Assembly: GCF_002734285.1 (NCBI RefSeq)
Contig: NZ_NSEA01000004.1
Span: forward strand, 62,001 to 126,000
DNA length: 64,000 nucleotides
Direction: 5' to 3'
DNA from: Fredinandcohnia onubensis
GTDB lineage: Bacteria > Bacillota > Bacilli > Bacillales > Bacillaceae_L
Positions 44,980 to 53,769 of the stretch are shown piece by piece; position 1 is the stretch's first letter; every line of letters begins with the position of its first letter. Under the pieces are notes generated by a model that made no database searches, was not told the DNA's origin, and worked only from the letters and a program-made list of their open reading frames with translations. Made by a program: the position numbers and the translations under genes.

Positions 44980-46296
44980 GTGAAGGCAATCGAGCTGCTA
45001 GATCATATCCATACAATCGATGCATATAAGCGTTATGGTAAGGTGACGAGAGTTGTTGGCTTAATGATTGAATCTCGTGGTCCGGAATGTTCGATAGGGG
45101 ATTTATGTCATATCTATGTGGGATTAACACATAAAAGATGTATTCAAGCAGAAGTAGTCGGTTTCCGTGAGGAACATGTAATTTTAATGCCTTTTTCAAA
45201 TGTGAAGGATATTTCACCAGGCAGTATTGTTGAAGCTACTGGTAAACCACTTGATATAAAGGTAGGGGCGGGTTTACTTGGGAAAGTATTAGACCCGTTA
45301 GGACATCCCCTTGATGGAAGTGGACTGCCTAGAGGATTATCGTCGGCTCCCACTGAACAGGATCCTCCTAACCCACTATCACGTCCTCCAATTCAAGAGC
45401 CAATCGAGGTTGGTGTCAAAATGATTGATACCCTTTTAACGGTTGGTAAAGGACAACGTGTTGGTATTTTTGCAGGAAGTGGTGTTGGTAAAAGTACATT
45501 ATTGGGAATGGTTGCTCGAAATACAACTGCTGATATCAATGTAATTGCACTTGTTGGAGAACGTGGACGAGAGGTAAGAGAGTTTATAGAAAAGGATTTG
45601 GGTGAAGAGGGCCTTAAAAGGTCAATTCTTGTGGTGGCAACTTCAGATCAGCCAGCTCTTCTTCGAATCAAGGCAGCAATGACTGCTACAGCGATTGCAG
45701 AATATTTCAGAGATAAAGGTCTAGATGTCATGTTAATGATGGATTCTGTTACCCGTGTTGCAATGGCAAGCAGAGAAATTGGCTTAGCGATTGGGGAACC
45801 ACCAACGACGAAAGGATATACACCGAGTGTGTTTACAACACTTCCTAGACTATTGGAGAGAACTGGTACCAATCATTTAGGCTCAATTACTGCTTTTTAT
45901 ACAGTACTGGTAGACGGTGATGATATGAATGAACCGATTGCGGACACGGTACGAGGGATACTTGATGGGCATTTTGTTCTAGATCGAAATCTAGCTAACA
46001 AAGGGCAGTATCCTGCAATAAATGTATTAAAATCGATTAGTCGTGTAATGAACCAAATTACATCAAGCGAACATAAATCTTATGCTGAAAAAATTAGAGG
46101 GATTTTGGCCACTTACCTCAATTCTGAAGACTTAATCAATATTGGAGCTTATAAAAGGGGTTCCTCAATTGAGGTTGATGAAGCAATCAGGTATTATCCA
46201 AAGATTATTTCTTTCTTAAAACAACAAACCGATGAGAAATTTACGTTTGAAGAAAGTTTACACTTATTGGCACAATTGGCCGAAAAAGGTGAATAA
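44980..46296 (+). CDS. fliI: Flagellum-specific ATPase FliI
   Basis: Protein of 438 aa from a GTG start. This F1-beta-like ATPase energises flagellar export. Walker A is GIFAGSGVGKSTLLG, the catalytic Glu region is ALVGERGREVREF, Walker B is VMLMMDSVTR. It lies 3 nt after fliH with an SD of GGAGGAATAGG type. Partners are FliH and FliJ on either side. Confidence 0.97.
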   Translation: MKAIELLDHIHTIDAYKRYGKVTRVVGLMIESRGPECSIGDLCHIYVGLTHKRCIQAEVVGFREEHVILMPFSNVKDISPGSIVEATGKPLDIKVGAGLLGKVLDPLGHPLDGSGLPRGLSSAPTEQDPPNPLSRPPIQEPIEVGVKMIDTLLTVGKGQRVGIFAGSGVGKSTLLGMVARNTTADINVIALVGERGREVREFIEKDLGEEGLKRSILVVATSDQPALLRIKAAMTATAIAEYFRDKGLDVMLMMDSVTRVAMASREIGLAIGEPPTTKGYTPSVFTTLPRLLERTGTNHLGSITAFYTVLVDGDDMNEPIADTVRGILDGHFVLDRNLANKGQYPAINVLKSISRVMNQITSSEHKSYAEKIRGILATYLNSEDLINIGAYKRGSSIEVDEAIRYYPKIISFLKQQTDEKFTFEESLHLLAQLAEKGE

Positions 46297-46301
46297 AACA
46301 G

Positions 46302-46745
46302 ATGAGTTATAAGTTCAAATTTCAAAAAGTTATGTCGATAAAAGAAAATGAGAAGAATCAAGTACTTTCAGATTATAAATCATCTGTAAAAGAATTCGAA
46401 GAAGCTGCAGAAGCTTTATATGATACATTAAAAAAGAAGGAAATACTTGAAGAAAATCAAAGACAGCAGCTACAAAGTGGCTTATCCATTCGGAGTATTC
46501 GGCAACAGCAGTCTTTCATTACTAGCTTAGAAAAAACAATAATGTATTACCAAAATCTTGTTATAAAAGCAAGAAACAAAATGCAACAGCTACAAACATT
46601 GCTAACCGAAAAAAATATTGAGGTTAAGAAATACGAAATCATGCATGAAAAAGATTTTGCTGTACATGAGGGACTGTTAAAAATGCAAGAAAGTCATTTG
46701 ATGGATGAAATTTCAATCCAACAATATATGTCAAAAGGAAGATAG
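46302..46745 (+). CDS. fliJ: Flagellar export chaperone FliJ
   Basis: Protein of 147 aa that is almost all alpha-helical coiled coil, beginning MSYKFKFQKVMSIKENEK, as FliJ does. It is a general chaperone that also links FliI to FlhA. It follows fliI after 5 nt. The sequence is poorly conserved in the family, so identification rests on length, N-terminus and position. Confidence 0.92.
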   Translation: MSYKFKFQKVMSIKENEKNQVLSDYKSSVKEFEEAAEALYDTLKKKEILEENQRQQLQSGLSIRSIRQQQSFITSLEKTIMYYQNLVIKARNKMQQLQTLLTEKNIEVKKYEIMHEKDFAVHEGLLKMQESHLMDEISIQQYMSKGR

Positions 46746-46753
46746 GTGATCAA

Positions 46754-47326
46754 ATGGAGACAAACGAAAAAGAATACAGCAGATTTCAATGGTTCCTGTT
46801 TGTCATTCTTATACCGTCTATCTTTACTTTAGTTGTCGTTTTTGTACTTCTTTCTGTTACTGGGTTTAAGCCGCTTGGAGCAATGAAAGATGTCGTTGCC
46901 AAGGTACCAGCAATTAGTTCTCTTTTTAGTGATGAAAAAAAGGAGCAGAATCCAGAAGAGAATGAAATAGCAATCGCTGATTTAGAGTCTGAGATACAGG
47001 AAAAGGAAACGAAAATTACGGAATTAGAAAACGAATTGGTAACAAAGAGCGATGAAATTGAAACATTAGAAAATGAAATAAATAACCTTTCAGATGAGCT
47101 TGTAAAACTCCAGGAAGAACGTTTAGCTAAAAGCAAATCATTAAATGAATTAACCAAGATGTATGAGCTGATGTCACCGAAAAATGCGGCAAAAATAATT
47201 CCGAATTTACAAGAGGATGAGGCAAGGGAGATTCTTTCAAGTATTGATACAGAAAAACTAGCCGCCATCTTTGAAAAAATGTCGCCTGAGGATGCTGCGA
47301 AATTTACTCAATTAATTACCCAATAA
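46754..47326 (+). CDS. ylxF: YlxF, MotE-like membrane coiled-coil protein
   Basis: Protein of 190 aa. One transmembrane helix (about 12-34) is followed by an acidic linker, a coiled coil (about 72-132, EKETKITELENEL) and a C-terminal MgtE_N/MotE-like domain with MSPKNAAKIIPNLQEDEA and MSPEDAAKFT. Related MotE proteins act as chaperones for the stator; YlxF's role in Bacillus is not established. It sits between fliJ and fliK, as in B. subtilis. Confidence 0.88.
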   Translation: METNEKEYSRFQWFLFVILIPSIFTLVVVFVLLSVTGFKPLGAMKDVVAKVPAISSLFSDEKKEQNPEENEIAIADLESEIQEKETKITELENELVTKSDEIETLENEINNLSDELVKLQEERLAKSKSLNELTKMYELMSPKNAAKIIPNLQEDEAREILSSIDTEKLAAIFEKMSPEDAAKFTQLITQ

Positions 47327-47359
47327 TGGTCCGCTAGACTTGAAGGGAGGTGAAGTAAT

Positions 47360-48661
47360 GTGAATATGGTAGTAAATTTGGGACCATCAACAGGAGCAGT
47401 TAGAAAGGCTGTTAATTCAAGTCTGGGTTATGGCTTACTCCAAGGAAATAGTACTTTACAATTGTCTTTTCGGGAAAAATTAGATGCTATTACAGAGGGC
47501 GCTCCTAAAATTTTCGTAGATTCCAAGCTAAACCATACTCCTAGTTTTGGTGCAGTAAATGAAGAGGATTCCTCATCTATGGATTCGACCAACCAAGTTT
47601 TATCTGAATTTCAGTCTTTTATAAAGGATGAATTCGATTTGGCTGTTTTAGAAGATGTATTTCGGACACTTCCATCTAATTTGGTCGACCAAATAAAAGG
47701 ATTTATCACTGCAATTCAAAATGGTGAAATCAAACTGGAAATTGGACAAGCGTACGGAGAGGCTGAACAATCTGCATTGCTTTTAGTCGCTTCACGTTTA
47801 GTAGAAGATAATCCTGTCATCAATAAGGCCGAACTATTAAACCTGTTAAAGCAAATGAAGATAGCTTCAAATGAGGAATTGACTAAAAGTCCTCAAGTGT
47901 CAAAGGAACCAACCGATTTAAAGTCAATTAAACTTATTCAAGAGTTGATGCAATCGCTAGAAAACAAGACTTCTTTAGTCGAGAAACCATTAACAGAATC
48001 TCAGTCTCGCCTTCAATACTTGCAAACTGTACATTCGAGATATTTTGCGGCACCTAAAGGGATTGAAACGACACAGGCATTTACAGCGGGTAAGTTAATG
48101 CAAAAAGCAAGTACACACCAAGTTATAGGAACTTCAAGTGAAGCTATTTCTGTAGTTGATGTCAGTTCCAACCAACCTTCTAAGGTTGAGCAGTTTACTT
48201 TATTCGTTGAACAAACGAGTAAACCGTTACCGAACCAGCAACAATTCATTAAACAGTTTCAAAATATCCTAGCAAGAAGCAACTTTTTGAATAGTGGCGG
48301 ACAGCAGAAATTATTAATTAACTTATATCCTGAACATCTTGGTTCACTACGAATTGAAATTCTTCAAAGTGAAGCAGGTATGATTGCAAGAATCTTAGCT
48401 TCAACGAGTCAGGCAAAGGAATTAGTAGAGTCACAGTTATCAAACCTAAAACACTCTTTCTTAGCACAAAACATTTCGGTCGAAAAAATTGAAGTTTCAA
48501 CACAGCTTCAGTATCAAACTGAAAGAAATCTGCAAAGAGAAAATGAACAACAAGGTCAGCAATCAGGAAGACAACAGAAGCAACAAGATAATCAAGAGCC
48601 TAATGAGGATGTTTCCTTTACAACTGCTCTATTGGATGAGCTCGTCAATATTAAAGTTTAG
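47360..48661 (+). CDS. fliK: Flagellar hook-length control protein FliK
   Basis: Protein of 433 aa from a GTG start, with AAGGGAGG 9 nt upstream. It is a secreted ruler that measures the hook and switches export specificity through FlhB. The long N-terminal part is of low conservation; the C-terminal FliK domain (about 315-380) contains LYPEHLGSLRIEI and KELVESQLSNLKHSF. A glutamine-rich tail (EQQGQQSGRQQKQQ) follows. It is followed directly by flgD, the hook cap, which fits the role. Confidence 0.94.
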   Translation: MNMVVNLGPSTGAVRKAVNSSLGYGLLQGNSTLQLSFREKLDAITEGAPKIFVDSKLNHTPSFGAVNEEDSSSMDSTNQVLSEFQSFIKDEFDLAVLEDVFRTLPSNLVDQIKGFITAIQNGEIKLEIGQAYGEAEQSALLLVASRLVEDNPVINKAELLNLLKQMKIASNEELTKSPQVSKEPTDLKSIKLIQELMQSLENKTSLVEKPLTESQSRLQYLQTVHSRYFAAPKGIETTQAFTAGKLMQKASTHQVIGTSSEAISVVDVSSNQPSKVEQFTLFVEQTSKPLPNQQQFIKQFQNILARSNFLNSGGQQKLLINLYPEHLGSLRIEILQSEAGMIARILASTSQAKELVESQLSNLKHSFLAQNISVEKIEVSTQLQYQTERNLQRENEQQGQQSGRQQKQQDNQEPNEDVSFTTALLDELVNIKV

Positions 48662-48673
48662 GTGGTGATGAAT

Positions 48674-49135
48674 GTGACTACAAAAATAGATTCAAGTCTT
48701 TACCTTTCAAATCTAAAGCAAGAAAGAAAAACTGGAAATGATGTTTTAGGAAAAGATGATTTCTTAAAGATTTTAATGACACAGCTCCAAAACCAAGATC
48801 CAATGAATCCAATGGAAGATAAGGATTTTATTGCTCAAATGGCAACCTTTACTTCACTTGAACAAATGACAAATATGAATAGTACGTTAGAGAAACTCGT
48901 GACTAGCCAGAAGGGTGAACAGCTTTTAAAATATAGCTCTATGATAGGAAAAGAAGTTGAATACAGCTTTAAAACTGAAGATGAGAATGGAAATGAAATC
49001 ATCAATAAAGGACAAGGAATTGTAACGTCTGTATCACAAAAGTCAGGATATATTGAGCTAGAGTTGAAGGACGGAACTACGATTTATAGTGATGAAATTT
49101 TAAAAGTGAAGGAACCTTCTAACGAGGAAGAATAG
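48674..49135 (+). CDS. flgD: Flagellar hook-capping protein FlgD
   Basis: Protein of 153 aa from GTG 48674; ATG 48668 and GTG 48662 in the same frame are alternatives. AGGTGGTGAT (48660-48669) pairs well with the 16S rRNA end and gives best spacing to 48674. It contains the FlgD signature LGKDDFLKILMTQLQNQDPM and QMATFTSLEQMTNM. It is the short Bacillus form without the long Ig-like C-terminal domain. It caps the growing hook. Confidence 0.93.
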   Translation: MTTKIDSSLYLSNLKQERKTGNDVLGKDDFLKILMTQLQNQDPMNPMEDKDFIAQMATFTSLEQMTNMNSTLEKLVTSQKGEQLLKYSSMIGKEVEYSFKTEDENGNEIINKGQGIVTSVSQKSGYIELELKDGTTIYSDEILKVKEPSNEEE

Positions 49136-49146
49136 GAGGTGTAAAG

Positions 49147-49518
49147 ATGGATCATCGTATTTTACAAATACAAAATCATCCTTTGTCATTACAAACGCGG
49201 AACAAAGTGCAGCATAGAGAGCAGCCTGCCATTTCTTTTAAAGATACTCTAGCAAAAGAGTCAGGCCTGGTTATAAGTAAGCATGCACAAAAAAGATTAG
49301 ATGAAAGAAACATTAACATTCAAGATTCTAAATGGAAAGAAATCCAAACAAAAATCACAGAAGCAAAAACGAAGGGAATTCGTGATTCATTGGTCGTTAC
49401 CAATAATGCAGCATTAATTGTAAATGTCCCAAATAATACAGTTATCACAGCAATGAATCGTGATGAAGCAAATTCTCAGATATTTACCAATATAAATGGA
49501 ACCATTATTATAGATTAA
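49147..49518 (+). CDS. Flagellar operon protein of unknown function (TIGR02530-like)
   Basis: Protein of 123 aa. The central part has SKHAQKRLDERNI, then a helical segment and a C-terminal beta part (LVVTNNAALIVNVPNNTVITAM). I recognise the family from many Firmicute flagellar operons, always between flgD and the hook gene, but I know of no function. The position between hook cap and hook suggests a role in hook assembly or export; that is inference. ATG 49147 follows an AGGAGGTG SD, 11 nt after flgD. Confidence 0.85.
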   Translation: MDHRILQIQNHPLSLQTRNKVQHREQPAISFKDTLAKESGLVISKHAQKRLDERNINIQDSKWKEIQTKITEAKTKGIRDSLVVTNNAALIVNVPNNTVITAMNRDEANSQIFTNINGTIIID

Positions 49519-49527
49519 TCATTTATC

Positions 49528-49580
49528 AGGCTGGACCTTAACAGGGAGCCAAGGTGTGCCGACCGACAGACGCCACCTAT
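49528..49580 (+). promoter_or_regulatory. Tandem hairpins upstream of flgE
   Basis: The 82-nt gap before flgE holds two possible hairpins: GGCT (49529-49532) with AGCC (49547-49550), with inner CCT/AGG pairing, and AGGTG (49552-49556) with CACCT (49574-49578). The stretch is GC-rich compared with its surroundings. A processing or stabilising element for the abundant hook mRNA is possible. Confidence 0.35.
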
Positions 49581-49600
49581 AATTGAAAGGGGAAAATAAA

Positions 49601-50380
49601 ATGTTACGTTCAATGTATTCAGGAATCAGTGGAATGAAAAACTTTCAAACTAAGCTTGATGTAATTGGTAATAACATCGCTAACGTTAATACTTACGGAT
49701 TCAAGAAGGGGAGAGCAGTTTTTTCCGATATGATGAGTCAAACGATTCAAGGTGCAAAAGCAAATGATGGTGTAAGAGGCGGTGTGAATCCAAAACAGGT
49801 TGGTTTAGGTTCTACATTATCTACAATTGATACTATTTCTACACAAGGAAGTATTCAATCTACTAACCGTCCACTTGATTTAGCTATTTCCGGATCTGGT
49901 TATTTTACTGTATCTGACGGTACAACTGACTTTTATACAAGAGCAGGTAACTTCTATTTAGACGAAACAGGTAGATTAGTAAATGGTAGCGGACTAAATG
50001 TTGTGCCAGATATTACAATACCTTCAGATGCCCAAAGTTTTAGTATTGACTCAGCTGGTGTAGTAAGTTATGTGGACAATGCTGGTAGTTTACAAACGGC
50101 AGGAACATTAGAAATCAGTATTTTTGCGAATCCTGATGGTCTTGAAAAATTTGGAGATAATCTTTTTATTGAAACGCTCAACTCGGGAACTCCTACAGCA
50201 GTAACAGCTGGAAACGGGGGAAGTGGAAAATTAATGGCTGGTGCCCTTGAAATGTCAAACGTTGACCTTTCTGAAGAATTTACTGAAATGATTGTTGCTC
50301 AGCGTGGATTCCAAGCGAACACTCGTATCATCACCACATCCGATGAAATTCTTCAAGAGCTTGTAAACCTAAAACGTTAA
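49601..50380 (+). CDS. flgE: Flagellar hook protein FlgE
   Basis: Protein of 259 aa. The N-terminal rod/hook motif SMYSGISGMKNFQTKLDVIG with NNIANVNTYGFKK is followed by a small variable domain and the C-terminal SNVDLSEEFTEMIVAQRGFQANTR helix. Bacillus hook proteins are short (about 260 aa) and have been called FlgG in older annotation; position after flgD supports FlgE. ATG 49601 has GAAAGGGG as SD. The frame is open 6 codons upstream but those overlap the SD. Confidence 0.94.
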   Translation: MLRSMYSGISGMKNFQTKLDVIGNNIANVNTYGFKKGRAVFSDMMSQTIQGAKANDGVRGGVNPKQVGLGSTLSTIDTISTQGSIQSTNRPLDLAISGSGYFTVSDGTTDFYTRAGNFYLDETGRLVNGSGLNVVPDITIPSDAQSFSIDSAGVVSYVDNAGSLQTAGTLEISIFANPDGLEKFGDNLFIETLNSGTPTAVTAGNGGSGKLMAGALEMSNVDLSEEFTEMIVAQRGFQANTRIITTSDEILQELVNLKR

Positions 50381-50388
50381 GGGGGTAA

Positions 50389-50414
50389 GGGGTTTTAGTC
50401 ATCACTAAAACCCC
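50389..50414 (+). other. Strong intra-operon hairpin between flgE and swrD
   Basis: A perfect 11-bp stem GGGGTTTTAGT / ACTAAAACCCC with a CATC loop starts 8 nt after the flgE stop. No T run follows, so it is not a standard terminator. It probably protects the 3' end of flgE mRNA from exonucleases; it also lies just 8 nt before the swrD start. Confidence 0.65.
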
Positions 50415-50422
50415 GATGAAAA

Positions 50423-50617
50423 ATGATAACTTTAACGAAATTAAATGATAAAAAGTTTACATTAAATGCATTATATATTGAGCAGGTTGAATCCTTTCCT
50501 GATACAACCATTACCTTAACTAATGGTAAAAAGTTCGTTGTAAAAGAAACAGAAGAGGATGTACATGTGAAGGTTCATGAATTTTATCAAAAAATAAATG
50601 TACTTGGCCTTCGTTAA
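50423..50617 (+). CDS. swrD: Flagellar operon protein SwrD (FlbD family, YlzI)
   Basis: Protein of 64 aa: [20 protein letters not shown] begins it, as in the FlbD family, and [13 protein letters not shown] follows. In B. subtilis SwrD raises flagellar torque and supports swarming. No good SD precedes the ATG: only GATGAAAA lies between the hairpin and the start, so translation may depend on coupling with flgE or be weak. It lies between flgE and fliL, as in B. subtilis. Confidence 0.9.
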   Translation: MITLTKLNDKKFTLNALYIEQVESFPDTTITLTNGKKFVVKETEEDVHVKVHEFYQKINVLGLR

Positions 50618-50638
50618 TGCTTGGGAGGATAAGGTGCT

Positions 50639-51064
50639 ATGAAAAATAAGCTTCTTGTGGTAATGGTCATCATTTTAAGTACGATCACATTAGTCGGTAC
50701 CACTGCGTTTGTCATTTTAACGAAGGTGACAGCGGGTGAAGGTGAAAAGGAACCATCGATTGATCAGGTACTTAAAGCGACTGTAGAAATTCCAGAAATC
50801 ACAACAAAACTATTAAGTGATGATTATATCCGTATATCCTTTAACATTCAAACAGATGGTAAAAAAGGCAAAGAAGAATTGGAAAAACGAGAATTCCAAG
50901 TAAGCAACATTATTATTAAGGAACTTTCCAATATGACTTCTGAAGAATTTAAAGGTGAAGAAGGAATCGTGAATCTTGAAAATAGATTAAAGGACCGAAT
51001 AAATGAATTAATGCAAAATGGTACTGTCGTTAAAGTCTATGCGACATCCTTTCTTCCGCAGTAA
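50639..51064 (+). CDS. fliL: Flagellar basal-body-associated protein FliL
   Basis: Protein of 141 aa. One N-terminal transmembrane helix (about 5-27) and an extracytoplasmic FliL domain (RISFNIQTDG, RINELMQNGTVVKVYAT at the C-terminal end). FliL surrounds the stator and supports torque. SD GGGAGGATAAGG precedes the ATG. Confidence 0.94.
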   Translation: MKNKLLVVMVIILSTITLVGTTAFVILTKVTAGEGEKEPSIDQVLKATVEIPEITTKLLSDDYIRISFNIQTDGKKGKEELEKREFQVSNIIIKELSNMTSEEFKGEEGIVNLENRLKDRINELMQNGTVVKVYATSFLPQ

Positions 51065-51103
51065 CCAAATTAATTAAATGACGTAATGAGCGGAGGTGGA
51101 ACC

Positions 51104-52105
51104 TTGCCTGGTGAAATATTATCGCAAAGTGAAATAGATGCCTTACTTTCAGCCCTGTCAACCGGTGAAATGAATCCGGAAGAACTAAAGAAAGAAGAAA
51201 GTGAGCGTCGAGTTAGAGTATATGATTTTAAAAGGGCACTTCGATTCTCTAAGGATCAAATTCGAAGTATCACGCGAATACATGAAAATTTTGCACGATT
51301 ATTAACAACCTATTTTTCAGCTCAGCTTCGAACGTATGTACAAATCACAGTGGGTACAGCTGATCAAGTGCCATATGAAGAATTCATACGTTCGATTCCC
51401 AAAATGACCATTTTAAATGTATTCGAAATGCCTCCACTCGAAGGTCGAGTTTTACTAGAAGTCAACCCTAATATTGCCTATGCCATGCTCGATCGAGTAC
51501 TTGGAGGTAAAGGAACAGGTATTAATAAGATTGAGAGTTTAACTGAAATAGAAACAAAAATTATGAGCAATATGTTCGAAAAAGCATTTGATCAAGCCAG
51601 GGAAGCATGGGCTAATTTAGTTGAAGTTGACCCAATTTTAACTGATTTTGAAGTGAACCCACAGTTCCTTCAAATGGTTTCTCCAAATGAAACGGTTGTT
51701 GTTATCTCACTAAATACTCAAATTGGTGAGACAAGTGGGATGATTAATATATGTATTCCCCATGTGATTCTTGAGCCAATTATTCCTAAACTATCGGCAC
51801 ATTACTGGATGCAAACAGCTCCTAGAAAAGAACGGAATACAGAGGAACTGGCCACTATTAAAAGCAATCTTAAAGACACAAAACTACCAATTGTTGCAGA
51901 ATTAGGTACAGCCAATATTGCGATCCAGGAGTTTTTATTATTAGACGTTGGCGATACAATCCAGCTTGACAAAATGATTGAACAGCCAATCAATGTAAAA
52001 ATTGAAGGTATCCCGAAATTTTATGCGCAGGTTGGTAAGGTAAATAAGAAACAAGCCATTCAAATCCTAAAGGAAATAAAAGAGGGGGGCAGTGAAGATG
52101 AATAA
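51104..52105 (+). CDS. fliM: Flagellar motor switch protein FliM
   Basis: Protein of 333 aa from TTG 51104 (SD GGAGGTGG); the ATG at 51086 precedes the SD. The N-terminal peptide ILSQSEIDALLSALSTGEM binds CheY-P. The middle CheC-like domain (about 45-230) has FARLLTTYFSAQL, and the C-terminal FliN-like domain has AELGTANIAIQEFLLLDVGD. The product aligns closely with B. subtilis FliM over its whole length. It overlaps fliY by 8 nt. Confidence 0.97.
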   Translation: MPGEILSQSEIDALLSALSTGEMNPEELKKEESERRVRVYDFKRALRFSKDQIRSITRIHENFARLLTTYFSAQLRTYVQITVGTADQVPYEEFIRSIPKMTILNVFEMPPLEGRVLLEVNPNIAYAMLDRVLGGKGTGINKIESLTEIETKIMSNMFEKAFDQAREAWANLVEVDPILTDFEVNPQFLQMVSPNETVVVISLNTQIGETSGMINICIPHVILEPIIPKLSAHYWMQTAPRKERNTEELATIKSNLKDTKLPIVAELGTANIAIQEFLLLDVGDTIQLDKMIEQPINVKIEGIPKFYAQVGKVNKKQAIQILKEIKEGGSEDE

Positions 52106-53315
52106 TGGTAATATGCTATCTCAAGATGAAATAGATGCATTACTTAGAGGTACAGCAGACTTAGACAACGAAGAACCGGTAGCAGACGATAATAGACCCC
52201 TTATCGAGGATTTTTTATCTTTAATTGAACAGGACGCACTCGGGGAAATTGGGAACATATCTTTTGGAAGTTCGGCAACGGCTCTTTCTACATTACTTAA
52301 CCAAAAGGTTGAAATTACTACCCCACATGTAACGCTTATTCAAAGCTCTCAACTCGCAGATGAGTTTCCACACCCATGTGTAACGGTCTATGTAAACTAT
52401 ACAGCTGGTTTTACAGGAACAAATCTGTTAGTCATTAAACAAAGTGATGCATCCATCATTGCTGACTTGATGCTTGGTGGAAGCGGACTTGCAGCACCAA
52501 CAAACTTAGGAGAACTTCAATTAAGTGCTGTTCAAGAGGCGATGAATCAAATGATGGGTTCTGCCGCAACTTCAATGTCAACGGTCTTTAGTAAGAAAAT
52601 CGATATTTCTCCACCTAGCATTGACATGCTTGATATGAGCCATAGCAATGGTGTAGAAAATCTTCCACTTGATGATATTTTAGTTAAAATATCATTTCGA
52701 TTAAAAATTGGTGAACTTATTGATTCCACAATCATGCAGCTCGTACCAGTACAATTTGGAAAAGACCTTGTTGGAGAACTTATCTCCCCACAGGCAGAGG
52801 TGGTAGCCCCAACAAAGGAGCGATCGTCTTCGCTTGTTGACGATGAGATGTTAATGCAGAATCAAAACAATACTGATCACCGTGTTGTACAAAATACACC
52901 CTATCAACCGACTCAGCAGGTTCAACAACCTGAATATAATCATCCAGTTTCAAATAGTGGTCCGCAGCATCTAGGAGGATTCCAGGCGAAACAACCCGAA
53001 ATCCAACCTGCGGTGTTCTCAGAATTTGAATCGATCCATTTACAAGAAGCTGAATCTAGAAACCTAAATATGTTACTCGATATTCCACTTCAAGTTACGG
53101 TCGAATTAGGTAGAACCAAACGTTCTATTAAAGAAATTCTCGAATTGTCAGCGGGTTCAATTATTGAGTTGGATAAGCTTGCGGGTGAGCCGGTAGATGT
53201 TTTAGTGAATGGGAAACTTATCGCACAAGGTGAAGTAGTTGTCATTGAAGAAAACTTTGGTGTTAGGATCACCGATATTATTAGCCAAAGTGATCGAATA
53301 AAAAAATTGAATTAA
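52098..53315 (+). CDS. fliY: Flagellar motor switch phosphatase FliY
   Basis: Protein of 405 aa. The N-terminal MLSQDEIDALLRG resembles the CheY-P-binding peptide of FliM. The CheC-like phosphatase domain has two ExxN active sites, EIGN (Glu50, Asn53) and EAMN. A Gln/Pro-rich linker (about 245-310) leads to the C-terminal FliN domain (TVELGRTKRSIKEIL, LDKLAGEPVDVLVNGK). FliY removes phosphate from CheY-P at the switch. ATG 52098 follows AGAGGGGGG; GTG 52092 is rejected for spacing. Confidence 0.96.
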   Translation: MNNGNMLSQDEIDALLRGTADLDNEEPVADDNRPLIEDFLSLIEQDALGEIGNISFGSSATALSTLLNQKVEITTPHVTLIQSSQLADEFPHPCVTVYVNYTAGFTGTNLLVIKQSDASIIADLMLGGSGLAAPTNLGELQLSAVQEAMNQMMGSAATSMSTVFSKKIDISPPSIDMLDMSHSNGVENLPLDDILVKISFRLKIGELIDSTIMQLVPVQFGKDLVGELISPQAEVVAPTKERSSSLVDDEMLMQNQNNTDHRVVQNTPYQPTQQVQQPEYNHPVSNSGPQHLGGFQAKQPEIQPAVFSEFESIHLQEAESRNLNMLLDIPLQVTVELGRTKRSIKEILELSAGSIIELDKLAGEPVDVLVNGKLIAQGEVVVIEENFGVRITDIISQSDRIKKLN

Positions 53316-53333
53316 AAGTAGGGGGCTATTCTA

Positions 53334-53696
53334 ATGGCACACAGAATTCTTATTGTAGATGATGCAGCATTTATGAGAATGATGATTAAGGACATCCTAA
53401 CTAAAAATGGATACGAAGTAGTAGCAGAAGCAGCCGATGGGGCTCAAGCTGTTGAAAAGTATAAAGAAACCCAACCTGACCTTGTAACAATGGATATTAC
53501 TATGCCAGAAATGGATGGAATTACAGCATTAAAAGAAATTAAAAAAATAAATCCAAATGCAAAAGTTATTATGTGTTCAGCTATGGGTCAACAAGCCATG
53601 GTTATTGATGCCATCCAAGCGGGTGCGAAGGATTTTATTGTAAAGCCATTTCAAGCAGACCGTGTGATTGAAGCAATCAGCAAAACGCTAAGCTAA
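53334..53696 (+). CDS. cheY: Chemotaxis response regulator CheY
   Basis: Protein of 120 aa, a single receiver domain. The acidic pocket is Asp9-Asp10, the phosphorylated residue is Asp54 in MDITMPEMDG, and Ser82 and Lys104 (VKPF) complete the switch. It binds FliM and FliY when phosphorylated by CheA. In Bacillus CheY-P favours counter-clockwise rotation and smooth swimming. Confidence 0.97.
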   Translation: MAHRILIVDDAAFMRMMIKDILTKNGYEVVAEAADGAQAVEKYKETQPDLVTMDITMPEMDGITALKEIKKINPNAKVIMCSAMGQQAMVIDAIQAGAKDFIVKPFQADRVIEAISKTLS

Positions 53697-53769
53697 CAAT
53701 AATTTATCGAACAATGTAACACCATAGTAAGCCTTGTAATTCTATTTATTCAGGAGAGTGGCAACAAAA

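Noticed and set aside
46786-47268. Minus-strand open frame of 160 codons antisense to ylxF
   Set aside because: Very rich in Ser, Phe and Ile with no SD or family resemblance; it is the complement of the Glu/Lys-rich coiled coil of YlxF.
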